Counted from the first letter of the stretch, positions 33,864-43,348 are shown. The stretch: 64,000 nucleotides of DNA from Lachnoclostridium sp. An181 (GCF_002160325.1 NZ_NFKJ01000004.1:156240-220239), one strand, 5' to 3'. Numbers and translations: made by a program. Notes: a model not told the origin generated them from the letters alone.

Positions 33864-34289
33864 ATGGCAAAGAAAGTTCAAGGTTATATTAAATTACAGA
33901 TTCCAGCAGGAAAGGCTACTCCGGCACCACCGGTTGGACCGGCTCTTGGTCAGCACGGCGTAAACATCGTTGAATTTACAAAACAGTTCAACGCAAAGAC
34001 AGCAGATCAGGGAGATTTGATCATTCCTGTAGTGATCACTGTATACAATGACAGAAGTTTCAGTTTCATCACAAAGACTCCGCCGGCAGCAGTTTTGATC
34101 AAGAAAGCCTGCAAGATCAAATCTGGTTCAGGCGTTCCGAACAAAACAAAAGTTGCTACAATTACAAAAGCTCAGTTACAGGAAATCGCTGAGTTGAAAA
34201 TGCCTGACTTGAACGCTGCATCCGTAGAGGCAGCTATGAGCATGATCGCAGGAACATGCAGAAGTATGGGTGTTACAGTAGAAGAATAG
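33864..34289 (+). CDS. rplK: Ribosomal protein uL11
   Basis: 141 residues: [49 protein letters not shown], and the C-terminal rRNA-binding domain with [20 protein letters not shown]. Standard length. L11 forms the GTPase-associated stalk base. An L1-type leader precedes it. Confidence 0.97.
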   Translation: MAKKVQGYIKLQIPAGKATPAPPVGPALGQHGVNIVEFTKQFNAKTADQGDLIIPVVITVYNDRSFSFITKTPPAAVLIKKACKIKSGSGVPNKTKVATITKAQLQEIAELKMPDLNAASVEAAMSMIAGTCRSMGVTVEE

Positions 34290-34317
34290 GCAAATATAAA
34301 TAGTTGTAAACGTAAAT

Positions 34318-34346
34318 GTGGGAGGGCTAGCTCCCGATATTACCAC
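34318..34346 (+). promoter_or_regulatory. Second L1-binding mRNA leader, before rplA
   Basis: GTGG-GA-GGG-loop-CCC-GATATTA-CCAC. Same fold and key bases as 33820-33847, with a different loop, placed 16 bases before the L1 start and right before its AGGAGG. It should allow L1 to repress its own translation directly. Confidence 0.75.
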
Positions 34347-34362
34347 TAGGAGGTTATTTAAG

Positions 34363-35055
34363 ATGAAAAGAGGAAAAAAATATATTGAGGCTGCAAAAAT
34401 GATCGAAAGAGGAAATCTTTACGACAGAGACGAAGCAGTAGCATTGGTAAAAAAAGCAGCCGTTGCTAAATTTGACGAAACAATCGAAGCTCATATCAGA
34501 ACAGGCTGTGACGGACGTCACGCTGACCAGCAGATCCGTGGTGCGGTAGTATTGCCACACGGAACAGGTAAAAAGGTTCGTATCCTTGTATTTGCAAAAG
34601 ACGCAAAAGCTGAGGAGGCAAAAGCAGCTGGAGCAGATTACGTAGGAGCAGAAGACCTCATTCCGAAGATCCAGAATGAAAACTGGTTCGAGTTCGATGT
34701 AGTTGTAGCTACACCGGATATGATGGGTGTTGTTGGACGTCTCGGACGTGTGCTCGGACCAAAAGGTTTGATGCCAAACCCGAAGGCAGGAACAGTAACA
34801 ATGGACGTTACAAAAGCTGTCAATGATATCAAAGCCGGTAAGATTGAGTACAGATTGGATAAAACAAACATCATTCATGTACCGATTGGAAAAGCATCCT
34901 TCACAGAGGAGCAGTTAGCGGACAACTTCCAGACGCTTATCGACGCTATCAACAAAGCTAGACCAGCAGCTGTTAAGGGTCAGTATCTCAAGAGCGTGAC
35001 TCTTACATCTACAATGGGACCTGGTGTAAAGGTTAATCCACTGAAATTAGCTTAA
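34363..35055 (+). CDS. rplA: Ribosomal protein uL1
   Basis: 230 residues from ATG 34363 (AGGAGG upstream; the in-frame GTG 34318 is inside the leader hairpin). L1 signatures: [60 protein letters not shown]. It binds 23S helices 76-78 and acts as translational repressor of the L11-L1 operon. A strong terminator follows, separating it from rplJ 7.5 kb away. Confidence 0.97.
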   Translation: MKRGKKYIEAAKMIERGNLYDRDEAVALVKKAAVAKFDETIEAHIRTGCDGRHADQQIRGAVVLPHGTGKKVRILVFAKDAKAEEAKAAGADYVGAEDLIPKIQNENWFEFDVVVATPDMMGVVGRLGRVLGPKGLMPNPKAGTVTMDVTKAVNDIKAGKIEYRLDKTNIIHVPIGKASFTEEQLADNFQTLIDAINKARPAAVKGQYLKSVTLTSTMGPGVKVNPLKLA

Positions 35056-35080
35056 TGAAGAGCAGATAAAAGAAAAAGAG

Positions 35081-35117
35081 ACGATGGGAATCAAAAGAGA
35101 TTTCCATCGTTTTTTTC
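35081..35117 (+). terminator. Strong terminator after rplA
   Basis: ACGATGGGAA pairs with TTTCCATCGT, followed by seven T. Confidence 0.92.
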
Positions 35118-35252
35118 GTTTGCAAAGCGGAATTTATTAAAAATATAAATAAATACGTCTATTTATTCACATTTCCGATTTGAGTAAAGGGAAAGGTTCT
35201 TTTAAAATAATAATGATAAACTAGAAAATATTGGAAAAGTAAGGAGAAGATT

Positions 35253-37877
35253 ATGAAGAAAAGATGGATGGCGCTGTTGATGGCTGCGGCATTGACAGCT
35301 GTGCAGGTGACACCGCTTAGTACAATTGCAGCGGATGTGAAAATGGAAGATGTAAAGGCAGTTTCTGTGATCCATTCAGTTACCCCAAAAGATGCATCTG
35401 TAGAAAGCGGGGGCACTGTGGAATTTACAGTGACCGGGGAAAATCTTGAAGACAATGTTGGGATAAAGGTGAGTGATCTGTTGGGGGAAGTGCCTGTGGA
35501 CACAAAGTTTGTGGAAAACTCTTCGGAAAAGCAGATTGTACAGATACAGTTCCCGAAAAATAACACAGAGTGGGCAAAAACCTATACGGTAGATTTCTAC
35601 GCAGACGGGGACACATCCGGGAATGCGTCCGCTACATGCAGCGTGCATGTTGGAGGTGGTGAGCAGGAGGCTGTTATTTATATGCTGAATGCGGACAAGA
35701 CTTCCACAGATGGCAAGCAGGAGGAGAAAGTTACCTTTACAGTCTATGGGGAAGGACTTGCAGAGCATGTGGCTGTGGGCGTATTTCTGGATGGAGTGAA
35801 ACAGAGCATGCCGGCAGTGTTCCACGAGGAAGAGTGTTCCCAGACAAAACAGGTGTTTTCCATCCTTTTTCCGCAAAATGCAGGAGAAGAGGATAAAGTT
35901 TATGAGGTGAAGACAGCTCCCAAAAAAGACAGCACACAGTGGTTTGGGGAGGGCGTAAACATTACTGTGAAAGGGAACCAGGTACCTCCGATTGAGGAAG
36001 GGACGAGTGTGACTGCGATTTCCTCCACGCCGATCGGTGCGAATGGATTGACATACCGAATTTCATTCCAGGGGAAAAATTTAAGTGAGAACAATGTTGT
36101 GATTTCTGTTACGCCGTTGGATGGAGTGATCATCACCGAGAAAAACATTACAAAAGATCAGGGGGAATTTTTGATCACATTCCCGGAAAACAGAACAGGA
36201 AAAGACATAGAGTATCAGGTTATGGTTGCTCCAAAAGATGGGGTGGGAGATGCGAAATCCCTGAATTTCTTGATAAAAAATACAGAGGAAGACGACCGGG
36301 AAGAGATTGACTTAAAACCAACAGCAGTAGTGATCGATGATACCTATAAAGTTATCAACATGGCTTTTGACTGTCCGGTGTTCAATGCATGTGAAAGTAT
36401 TGCACAATTAAAAGAAAAAATCAGCCTGAAAATGGGTTTTGCAGAACGTCCGCTTTCAGAAGGGGACAAGATATCCTTTGACAAAAACAAAGTTGTGATC
36501 GAGCTTGAGGAGGAATATAAACCGCTCATCGGTGGTCTTGGGATCATTGTGGGAGAAAAAGCATTGTGCACAACAGAAGACAAAGTATTAAAACCATTCA
36601 CGTGGGTGATCGATGATACAGCAAGGGTTACGGATGTGGTAGTCACGCCGGAAATCATGGAATGGGAAGGCGGCGAAGTGATCGCCAGACTGAAAGGATA
36701 CCATTTGAAGGATGCAAGGATTGAGGGCAAGATCATTGATGTGAGAACAAGCAGAGAAAATCCGGAAATTCAGGTACAGGTAGAGTATGATGAAAACCAT
36801 ATACCGTATCTGAAATATACAGCCCCTGCAAACGAATCAGAGACAACGCAGGGGTGGCTTTTGAAATTGACGGTCAACGGAGTTCCGGTATCAGAAGGAC
36901 TGGATTATCAGGACATTGCAAAACGTCCGCTTGTCTGCGTATTGCCAAAAGACTGTGCAAAAGAGGAGATCACGCTTGGAAACATGACAGTGAATTCGTA
37001 TGGTGCGAATCCGGATCCTGACAATCTGACCTACACAGAGACATCTACAAACCAGGAGAGCAAGAAGATCCAGGTACACCTGTACGGTACAAATCTGGAT
37101 CCGAAAAAGACAAAAGTGAAGATCGTAGATGAGGACGGTGTGGAGTGGCCAATCTACAATGTCCCTCAGTTTGACAGCGTCTGGTATTTTATCATGGTAG
37201 GAAATGACGGCACAGGGATCACAGGCAGCGGCAACCATCAGATCCTGGAGATCATCTGTCCAAGGAACATTGCCACTGACCGCAAGTATGACATTTATGT
37301 ATCCGTGGATGGAGAAGAATTTGTGATGGACCAGCATGTGACAGTCTGTGTGGTGAACCGCGGCGAACAGGGACTTGCAAAACCGGAAAAGAGAACCGTT
37401 ACCGTGCAGCATGTGGATGAGCAGGGAAATACGATCGCAGACGCAGATGTGCTGACAGGTTATTCCTGGTTCTTTATGGCGGATATGGGGATTGCTCCAA
37501 AGGAGATCCCGGGATATCATGTGGTAAATGCACCGCAATTTGAAGAGCTGATAGATACTCTTGGGGATGCAGACCGCACAGAGCAGATTGTGTATGAAAA
37601 AGACGATGCGGGCCAAGAGCCGGGTGAAGGTGAAAATCCGGGACAAGGTCAAAAGCCAGAAGAGGATGAAAAGCCGGGAAATCCGGTAAAAAATCCAGAT
37701 GGTACACTTTCGGGAAATGGAGAAAAAGACAGCCAGAATGCTGCCAAAGGAGATGACGAGGAGATGAAAGATGCGGATGCGCCAAAGACAGGGGATTTGG
37801 CAGAACCGCTGGGACTGGTTTTGGGAGCTATGGCGGCACTGGGAACTGCGGCTGTGGTTGTGAGAAGAAGAAAATAA
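35253..37877 (+). CDS. Wall-anchored Ig-repeat surface protein with MucBP-like domain
   Basis: 874 residues, RBS AAGGAG. Signal peptide 1-~28. Four or so Ig-like repeats of ~100 residues begin with similar text (SVESGGTVEFTVTGENLEDN; STDGKQEEKVTFTVYGEGLA; TYRISFQGKNLSENNVVISV). Near residue 710 a MucBP-like domain appears (KRTVTVQHVDEQGNTIADAD). A Gly/Pro/Glu-rich spacer precedes DAPKTGD, a hydrophobic helix and RRRK: a sortase substrate of the PKTGD type. Likely adhesin; ligand unknown. It is the first gene of the insertion between rplA and rplJ. Confidence 0.78.
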   Translation: MKKRWMALLMAAALTAVQVTPLSTIAADVKMEDVKAVSVIHSVTPKDASVESGGTVEFTVTGENLEDNVGIKVSDLLGEVPVDTKFVENSSEKQIVQIQFPKNNTEWAKTYTVDFYADGDTSGNASATCSVHVGGGEQEAVIYMLNADKTSTDGKQEEKVTFTVYGEGLAEHVAVGVFLDGVKQSMPAVFHEEECSQTKQVFSILFPQNAGEEDKVYEVKTAPKKDSTQWFGEGVNITVKGNQVPPIEEGTSVTAISSTPIGANGLTYRISFQGKNLSENNVVISVTPLDGVIITEKNITKDQGEFLITFPENRTGKDIEYQVMVAPKDGVGDAKSLNFLIKNTEEDDREEIDLKPTAVVIDDTYKVINMAFDCPVFNACESIAQLKEKISLKMGFAERPLSEGDKISFDKNKVVIELEEEYKPLIGGLGIIVGEKALCTTEDKVLKPFTWVIDDTARVTDVVVTPEIMEWEGGEVIARLKGYHLKDARIEGKIIDVRTSRENPEIQVQVEYDENHIPYLKYTAPANESETTQGWLLKLTVNGVPVSEGLDYQDIAKRPLVCVLPKDCAKEEITLGNMTVNSYGANPDPDNLTYTETSTNQESKKIQVHLYGTNLDPKKTKVKIVDEDGVEWPIYNVPQFDSVWYFIMVGNDGTGITGSGNHQILEIICPRNIATDRKYDIYVSVDGEEFVMDQHVTVCVVNRGEQGLAKPEKRTVTVQHVDEQGNTIADADVLTGYSWFFMADMGIAPKEIPGYHVVNAPQFEELIDTLGDADRTEQIVYEKDDAGQEPGEGENPGQGQKPEEDEKPGNPVKNPDGTLSGNGEKDSQNAAKGDDEEMKDADAPKTGDLAEPLGLVLGAMAALGTAAVVVRRRK

Positions 37878-37893
37878 AAGATGTTTGGTGATC

Positions 37894-37927
37894 ATGGGTG
37901 TGTGCAGACAGAGCGCACGCCCATTTT
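37894..37927 (+). terminator. Terminator after the MucBP-like surface protein
   Basis: ATGGGTGTGTGC pairs with GCGCACGCCCAT (12 bp, two G-U pairs), then TTTTCTG. Confidence 0.75.
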
Positions 37928-37972
37928 CTGTGTGGTGAATATGAGAGAGTTGTGGTCTTTTCATGGAAAAGA

Positions 37973-38001
37973 TTGTGTCTGAAACCATAGCAGTCTATAA
38001 T
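37973..38001 (+). promoter_or_regulatory. Promoter of the NACHT gene
   Basis: TTGTGT (37973-37978), 17-base spacer, TATAAT (37996-38001). Confidence 0.65.
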
Positions 38002-38054
38002 AAAAGAAGAGGCGCGGCATGCGCATTGGCATCTGACAAAAGAGGAGTGAAGTT

Positions 38055-41000
38055 ATGGGAATGATCATGGAAAAGGCTACATTTTCTGAGATATATAAGC
38101 TGGTGGAAGGAAGAGGCGGAAAAATCAAAGAGTGCTTTGACGGTTTGTTTGACACAGCGCTTTTGTTTTTTCCTGCTTTTATGTGTAAAGAGACAGCTGG
38201 GATCATCGGGCTTGTGGATAAACTGGGGGCAGGGCAGACTTTGATCGGAGCAAAAGAAACCATTACAAAAGCAGTATCTGGCATTCTGGATGGTTTTAAA
38301 CATAAAGAAAAAGATTACGCGGCAAGATATGAGAATATGCAGATTGCGCATATGCTCATTATCTATGCTGCGTTTTTTGATGCGGCAAAAGAATTTTTGC
38401 CGGATGAAGAGGGACAGGTCGTGTTGTCTGCAAAGGAAAAATATGTGATCACAAAACAGGCAATGCGAACGTATTTGGAAGATTTGGGACAACATACAGA
38501 AGAGAAAGAGGGCGTATGGTTTCTAAATAGCGAAATCTATTTTCCGGAGCCGACTGCCGGTTTTCGGGAATTTTTGGAAGGATTAAAGGAGTTTTATGAG
38601 AGACTGACCATAGAATTTGGAAGATTTTATGAAAAACTGGCGGTTTGGGATAAACTGGAAGAGGAAATAAAAGATAAGGCTATGGCCGTGCTTAGAAACC
38701 TGCCAGAAAGAGCGATGGAGAGTTATGAAAAACAGTACTATGAGTTGGAATGCTGTTTTGAAGATTTTGCTGTCTGGGCAGGGAGGGAACGCCATAAAAA
38801 ACTGGAAGAAAAGCTGGATGTTGGGTTTGAAGGAATAAAAAGAACAATGCTTGACCTGGAAGAGAACAGGAAGAGTGAGCATGTGGAAACAGTCATGGAT
38901 AACCTTTTGAAACAGTACTCAGATTTTGTGGATGCTCCGGTGATCGATCGGGAAGAAATCAAGTATGAAAACGAGGAGGAACCTGTATTTCCGGCAAAAA
39001 GAAAAGCTTTTATCCCGCAGTCTTTTCAAGCAGTGTTGTACAAGGGGGAGGGACAGTTAGAGAAACCTGAATTCTGGACCAATGTTTTGCCAAAGGAGCA
39101 TATCGGCGAATACATCAGCAGTATTTTAAGACATCCATGTACGGATGAAAAACCTGTAGTGATACTGGGACAGCCGGGCGCCGGAAAATCATTGTTGTGC
39201 TATATGCTGGCTGCGCAGATCTTGTGCCACGAATACCATGTGATCATTGTAAGACTTCGGGACACAGTGGCAGATGATACCATTATCGGGCAGATTGAGC
39301 AGCAGATCCGAAGAGATACCGGACGCAGATGCGAGTGGGATGATATTTGCAATGTCAAGACAAGGAAGCCGTTTCTCATTATTTTTGACGGTTATGATGA
39401 GCTTTTGCAGGCAAGCGGCAGAACCTATGCCAATTACATGAATGAGATCGCAAAATTCCAGAGAAACGAACGGGTGATGAAGAGAATGCCGGTAAAATGT
39501 ATGATGACAAGCCGCATTACATTGATTGATAAGGCACATTTTCCAAAAGGCAGCCTGGTACTGAGGTTATGCGATTTTGAGAAAGAAAGAATCCAGGCGT
39601 GGTGTGATATATGGAACAGGGCAAATCAGGTAAATTTTGCGAAAAAGGAAATGGAGCCATTTTCTTTGCCGGAGGAAGAGGAGATCTATAAGCTTGCGGG
39701 CCAGCCCCTTCTCTTGCTGATGCTTGCGCTGTATGATTTTGATGGAAATAAGCTGAAAAAGCAGAGAATCTTAAGTGCAACAGAACTCTATGACAATTTG
39801 ATCAAAGAATTTGTGGTCCGGGAACTGAAGAAAGAGAAAAATTTTCGAGATCTTGACGAAAAAAAGCGGAAATTCCAGGTGGAGGAAGAAGTCAGAAAGA
39901 TTGGGATCGCCGCTATCGGGATGTTCAACCGGAAAAAACTGTATATAGGAGCGCTGGAACTTGGGAGGGATCTTTCCTTTTATTATCCGGATTCTAAAAA
40001 AGGGGACGCAGAATTGATGGATGCAAGACTGACGCAAGGAGAGGCGCTGCTTGGGAGTTTTTTCTTTATCCATAAATCGAATGCAGTAAACATGGACAGA
40101 GGGAGACTGGTCAATGACACAACCTATGAGTTTTTGCATAATACTTTTGGGGAATTTCTTGTCGCTGATTTTATCGTAAAGACAGTGTGTAAGGCGGTGA
40201 GAAGGATTGCTTGTATGAAACGGATGGGAGAGGAGATTGGTTGGAGAGATACATTGTCTGCGCAGTGGTACGCTCCGCTTATCTATGCACCGCTTTTTAC
40301 AAGACCGGTTGTTGTGGATATGATCAGCGAATGGGGCAGACGAGTTTTGCGAGACGAAGGAATTTCAGATATAGAAATACAGGAGGTTGTGGATGAAATT
40401 CTGGGACAAGAAATGCCAAAGATTATAGATGGAAATCTGGTGTATATGCTGGGAGAAATGATAAAAGAAAAGGAAAATCCTTATGAGTGTGAAGGTGTTT
40501 TGGAGTCGCTTGGGATTTACAGCGCGAATCTTTTGATTCTTTGTTGCCTTTTGAATGGAAAAGAAATCTGTTTTTCAATCAAAAACCGAACCGGAGAGGA
40601 AATTGTGCGGAGGTTAAACTGTATGTGGGAGTATTCCTTTCACGAGAAAATGTTTGATTTTTCGGGAGTTTTTTCTATTTCAGAAAAAGAAAGGGAAGTA
40701 CAGGCTGCATGCATGGTGGATTTCTTTGGCTGGAGAACAAAGATGAGCTGGCTTGGGAAACTTTCAAAAATGCATATTGTCAGTCAGGCTCTAGGGCAAA
40801 CAGAGATAGATGTCCTTACCAGTACCGTGCTTGGAAACTGGATGTTTCGAACAACGATGAAAAAGAAAGTAGAAAAATCACACTTGTCTGTTTACAGCTG
40901 GTACATCTGCACATGTATGTGGAGGGAAGATAAGTGGAAAAGTTCTGGCGGGGCTTTGGAGTGTCTGGAAGAGTTGGCAGAGATTTTTGATAAGGAGAAG

Positions 41001-41942
41001 GATACCAAAAGTATTTTGTTTGCCTGTTATATGATAAGCGGCAATCTGGAAGAGTATTTGAGAGAAGAGAATGTGTGGGTAAATCTGGATAAAATATCAG
41101 ATCTTTTGGAAGAAATCCTATGGATGCTCCATCACAGCAGAGTGGGAGAGAAATTTCAAATTGCAGAGTGCATCTTGAAAATTGGAACGAAAAAAATAGA
41201 AAGAGGAAACGAAAAGGAAATAACAAATGTGTTTCAGGATTTAGCGAAGTATATATATATGACGGAGGACTTTTGGCCTTTCAAAGAGTGTATGAGATTA
41301 CTTGGGATTTCCAGAGAGATGTTAAGAGCAGTAGACGATATGGAGGAGAAAAAGCAAAGAATAGTTATAAGGGAAAACCTTGGTGTGTCTGCAATTTCTA
41401 TTATGATTGGTGCTATGGCAAGACAGGAAAAGGAACCGGATGAACAGTTTTGGGATTGGAGCTTTGAGGTTGGTTTTTTGTTAGCAAAACTTGATAAGAC
41501 GGTGGCGGCAAGGATGATATTGGGTACTTTGTGTAAGTATCTTTTGAATGAAAGGAACAGCAGACTAAGCGTTGTTCAGGTGACGTATTTGCTGCATACC
41601 TGCGTTTGCTTGGAGAGACAGCTGGAATTTGTTTCCAAAGGCGAGCCAAGAGAAACTGTAACTGCAGTAAAAAATATATTCACTGATAGAACAAAAAGAG
41701 ATTCATTAAGTGTCCTGGCAAAGACCTCTATGCAGGCTGTCGGGGAATTGATCTTTATGGCAAACGAAGGTGTATTTGAGAAAACCTGGATCAATCATGG
41801 ATTAAAGTCCGAAATAGAAGAACTTTTGGAAAAGCATAGAGATAATCTTCCTGTGTGCGTCATAAAAGAGGTAGTAAGATGCAGTCAAATATATAACTTC
41901 CCGGAAATCGAAAAAAACGCGAAAAACATTTGGGAAAAATAA
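38055..41942 (+). CDS. NACHT-domain STAND NTPase, putative defence protein
   Basis: 1295 residues, GAGGAG upstream of ATG 38055. Residues 1-320 are a helical N-terminal region I cannot assign, with no nuclease, TIR or protease motif. The NACHT NTPase follows: Walker A GQPGAGKS (372-379), Walker B with the NACHT hallmark DGYDE (445-449) after LIIF, TSR sensor (485-487), and the motif FLHNTFGEFLVADF (693-706) typical of NACHT proteins. The last ~580 residues are helical without clear TPR or LRR. Such proteins sense phage components and activate cell death or nucleic-acid cleavage (Avs/bNACHT systems). Here an effector may be supplied by the adjacent Uma2 gene. It is cytoplasmic and has its own promoter between ribosomal genes. 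Confidence 0.85.
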   Translation: MGMIMEKATFSEIYKLVEGRGGKIKECFDGLFDTALLFFPAFMCKETAGIIGLVDKLGAGQTLIGAKETITKAVSGILDGFKHKEKDYAARYENMQIAHMLIIYAAFFDAAKEFLPDEEGQVVLSAKEKYVITKQAMRTYLEDLGQHTEEKEGVWFLNSEIYFPEPTAGFREFLEGLKEFYERLTIEFGRFYEKLAVWDKLEEEIKDKAMAVLRNLPERAMESYEKQYYELECCFEDFAVWAGRERHKKLEEKLDVGFEGIKRTMLDLEENRKSEHVETVMDNLLKQYSDFVDAPVIDREEIKYENEEEPVFPAKRKAFIPQSFQAVLYKGEGQLEKPEFWTNVLPKEHIGEYISSILRHPCTDEKPVVILGQPGAGKSLLCYMLAAQILCHEYHVIIVRLRDTVADDTIIGQIEQQIRRDTGRRCEWDDICNVKTRKPFLIIFDGYDELLQASGRTYANYMNEIAKFQRNERVMKRMPVKCMMTSRITLIDKAHFPKGSLVLRLCDFEKERIQAWCDIWNRANQVNFAKKEMEPFSLPEEEEIYKLAGQPLLLLMLALYDFDGNKLKKQRILSATELYDNLIKEFVVRELKKEKNFRDLDEKKRKFQVEEEVRKIGIAAIGMFNRKKLYIGALELGRDLSFYYPDSKKGDAELMDARLTQGEALLGSFFFIHKSNAVNMDRGRLVNDTTYEFLHNTFGEFLVADFIVKTVCKAVRRIACMKRMGEEIGWRDTLSAQWYAPLIYAPLFTRPVVVDMISEWGRRVLRDEGISDIEIQEVVDEILGQEMPKIIDGNLVYMLGEMIKEKENPYECEGVLESLGIYSANLLILCCLLNGKEICFSIKNRTGEEIVRRLNCMWEYSFHEKMFDFSGVFSISEKEREVQAACMVDFFGWRTKMSWLGKLSKMHIVSQALGQTEIDVLTSTVLGNWMFRTTMKKKVEKSHLSVYSWYICTCMWREDKWKSSGGALECLEELAEIFDKEKDTKSILFACYMISGNLEEYLREENVWVNLDKISDLLEEILWMLHHSRVGEKFQIAECILKIGTKKIERGNEKEITNVFQDLAKYIYMTEDFWPFKECMRLLGISREMLRAVDDMEEKKQRIVIRENLGVSAISIMIGAMARQEKEPDEQFWDWSFEVGFLLAKLDKTVAARMILGTLCKYLLNERNSRLSVVQVTYLLHTCVCLERQLEFVSKGEPRETVTAVKNIFTDRTKRDSLSVLAKTSMQAVGELIFMANEGVFEKTWINHGLKSEIEELLEKHRDNLPVCVIKEVVRCSQIYNFPEIEKNAKNIWEK

Positions 41943-42027
41943 AAAACTGTAGTGAAAAATAAGTCTAAATGGTATATTAGAACTAACAGGAAACGATTAT
42001 TTTGTGCATGAGAAGGAGTTGATAGCT

Positions 42028-42558
42028 ATGGCATTACCGCTGGAAAAAGAATACACGATCCAGGATATCTATGATCTGCCGGAGGGAGAGAGAGCGGAGC
42101 TGGTTGACGGAAAGCTTTATATGATGGCTCCTCCTAGTACCAATCATCAGAGAATTGTGGCGGATATGTTATATCAGATAAAAAGTTTTTTAGAAAGTAA
42201 TGAGGGGAAATGCGAAGTTTTTCCGGCGCCGTTTGCTGTCTTTTTGAATGAAACTGATACAACATATGTAGAGCCCGATCTTTGCGTGATCTGTGATGAA
42301 CGTAAGATTTCAAAGAAAGGGTGTATGGGGGCCCCGGATTGGATTGCGGAAATTGTGTCTCCTGCGAGCAAGCGTATGGATTATTATGTAAAACTTTTTA
42401 AATATCGTTCTGCCGGGGTGAAAGAATACTGGATCGTAGACGAAGAAAAGAAGGAAGTTACAGTCTATGATTTTGCGAATGACAACATGGAACAGTATGC
42501 GATGTCCGAAGAAATAGCAGTCAACCTGTATGAAGGGAAACTGAACATACATTTTTAA
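42028..42558 (+). CDS. Uma2-family (PD-(D/E)xK) endonuclease
   Basis: 176 residues from ATG 42028 (AAGGAG 9 bases upstream). Fold signature of Uma2/DUF820: ERAELVDGKLYMMAPPSTNH, EPDLCVICDE with Asp84, WIAEIVSPASKRMD with Glu108, KLFKYRSAGVKEYWIVD with Lys122; all three catalytic positions are intact. The protein is a predicted metal-dependent DNase of unknown target. It starts 85 bases after the NACHT gene, same strand, with a possible TATATT -10 between them, so co-transcription is possible but not certain. Confidence 0.85.
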   Translation: MALPLEKEYTIQDIYDLPEGERAELVDGKLYMMAPPSTNHQRIVADMLYQIKSFLESNEGKCEVFPAPFAVFLNETDTTYVEPDLCVICDERKISKKGCMGAPDWIAEIVSPASKRMDYYVKLFKYRSAGVKEYWIVDEEKKEVTVYDFANDNMEQYAMSEEIAVNLYEGKLNIHF

Positions 42559-42585
42559 ATCCAAAGTAAAAACTTGAAAATCTCC

Positions 42586-42615
42586 TTGACACCACCCGTC
42601 TTCCTGTGCTACATT
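42586..42615 (+). promoter_or_regulatory. Promoter of rplJ-rplL
   Basis: TTGACA (42586-42591), 18-base spacer, extended -10 TGCTACATT (42607-42615). Confidence 0.8.
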
Positions 42616-42623
42616 ATACCAGA

Positions 42624-42680
42624 ACGCTGCCGAAGACAGCAGGTGCTGGAAAGCATAAGGATCAAAACGCCTGCCGAGGA
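42624..42680 (+). ncRNA. L10 (L10-L12 complex) autoregulatory leader
   Basis: GCTGCCGAAGACAGCAGGTG and CCTGCCGAGGA with the intervening GCATAAGG match the conserved L10 leader of Firmicutes (Rfam L10_leader), which binds the L10(L12)4 complex. Pairing of GCCTGC/GCAGG across the leader frames the binding loop. Confidence 0.9.
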
Positions 42681-42708
42681 GATGAAATTCGAAATCATGA
42701 TGAATTTG

Positions 42709-42740
42709 AATCCTTCTGTCAAGTGGCAGGAGGATTTTTT
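42709..42740 (+). terminator. Attenuator of the L10 leader
   Basis: AATCCT-T-CTG pairs with CAG-G-AGGATT, followed by six T, upstream of the rplJ RBS. L10 binding to the leader would favour this terminator. Confidence 0.85.
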
Positions 42741-42796
42741 ATCTTACTTCAAAGACGGCGGTACACAATCAAAATCTATAAGGAGGTGCACCATTC

Positions 42797-43348
42797 GTGG
42801 CAAAAGTTGAATTAAAACAACCAATCGTACAGGCAATTGCAGATGACATCAAAGATGCAGCGAGCGTAGTGTTAGTTGACTACCGCGGATTGACTGTTGC
42901 GCAGGATACGGAACTTCGTAAACAGTTAAGAGAAGCTGGCGTTATCTACAAAGTTTGTAAAAACACAATGATGAGAAGAGCTTTTGAAGGAACAGAATTT
43001 GCAGGTCTGGATGAATTCCTGGAAGGACCAAGCGCTCTTGCAATTTCTAAAGATGACGCTACAGCTCCGGCAAGAATCCTTTGCAAATTTGGCGCAAAAG
43101 CAGAAGCATTAGAGCTGAAAGCAGGTGTTGTTGAGGGAACTGTTTACGATGTGGCAGGACTGAAAGAATTGTCCAAAGTTCCGTCAAGAGAAGAACTGCT
43201 CTCCAAATTGCTTGGAAGCATTCAGTCACCTATTACAAATCTTGCCCGTGTTCTTAATCAGATCGCAGAGCAGGGAGGAGCTGAGAACTGCCAGCCAGCA
43301 GAGAAAGAAGAAGCTCCGGCAGAAGAGGCAGCAGCAGACGCTGAGTAA
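42797..43348 (+). CDS. rplJ: Ribosomal protein uL10
   Basis: 183 residues from GTG 42797 (AAGGAGGTG 7-9 bases upstream). Typical text: DAASVVLVDYRGLTVAQDTE, YKVCKNTMMRRAFEGTEF, PSREELLSKLLGSIQSPITN. The C-terminal part after residue 160 is an Ala/Glu-rich acidic tail. L10 anchors L7/L12 dimers and represses its own operon through the leader above. Confidence 0.97.
   Translation: MAKVELKQPIVQAIADDIKDAASVVLVDYRGLTVAQDTELRKQLREAGVIYKVCKNTMMRRAFEGTEFAGLDEFLEGPSALAISKDDATAPARILCKFGAKAEALELKAGVVEGTVYDVAGLKELSKVPSREELLSKLLGSIQSPITNLARVLNQIAEQGGAENCQPAEKEEAPAEEAAADAE

Noticed and set aside
36891..37988. 365-codon minus-strand open frame over the MucBP-like surface protein
   Set aside because: Composition typical of an antisense shadow; the plus-strand gene has signal peptide, repeats and sorting tail.
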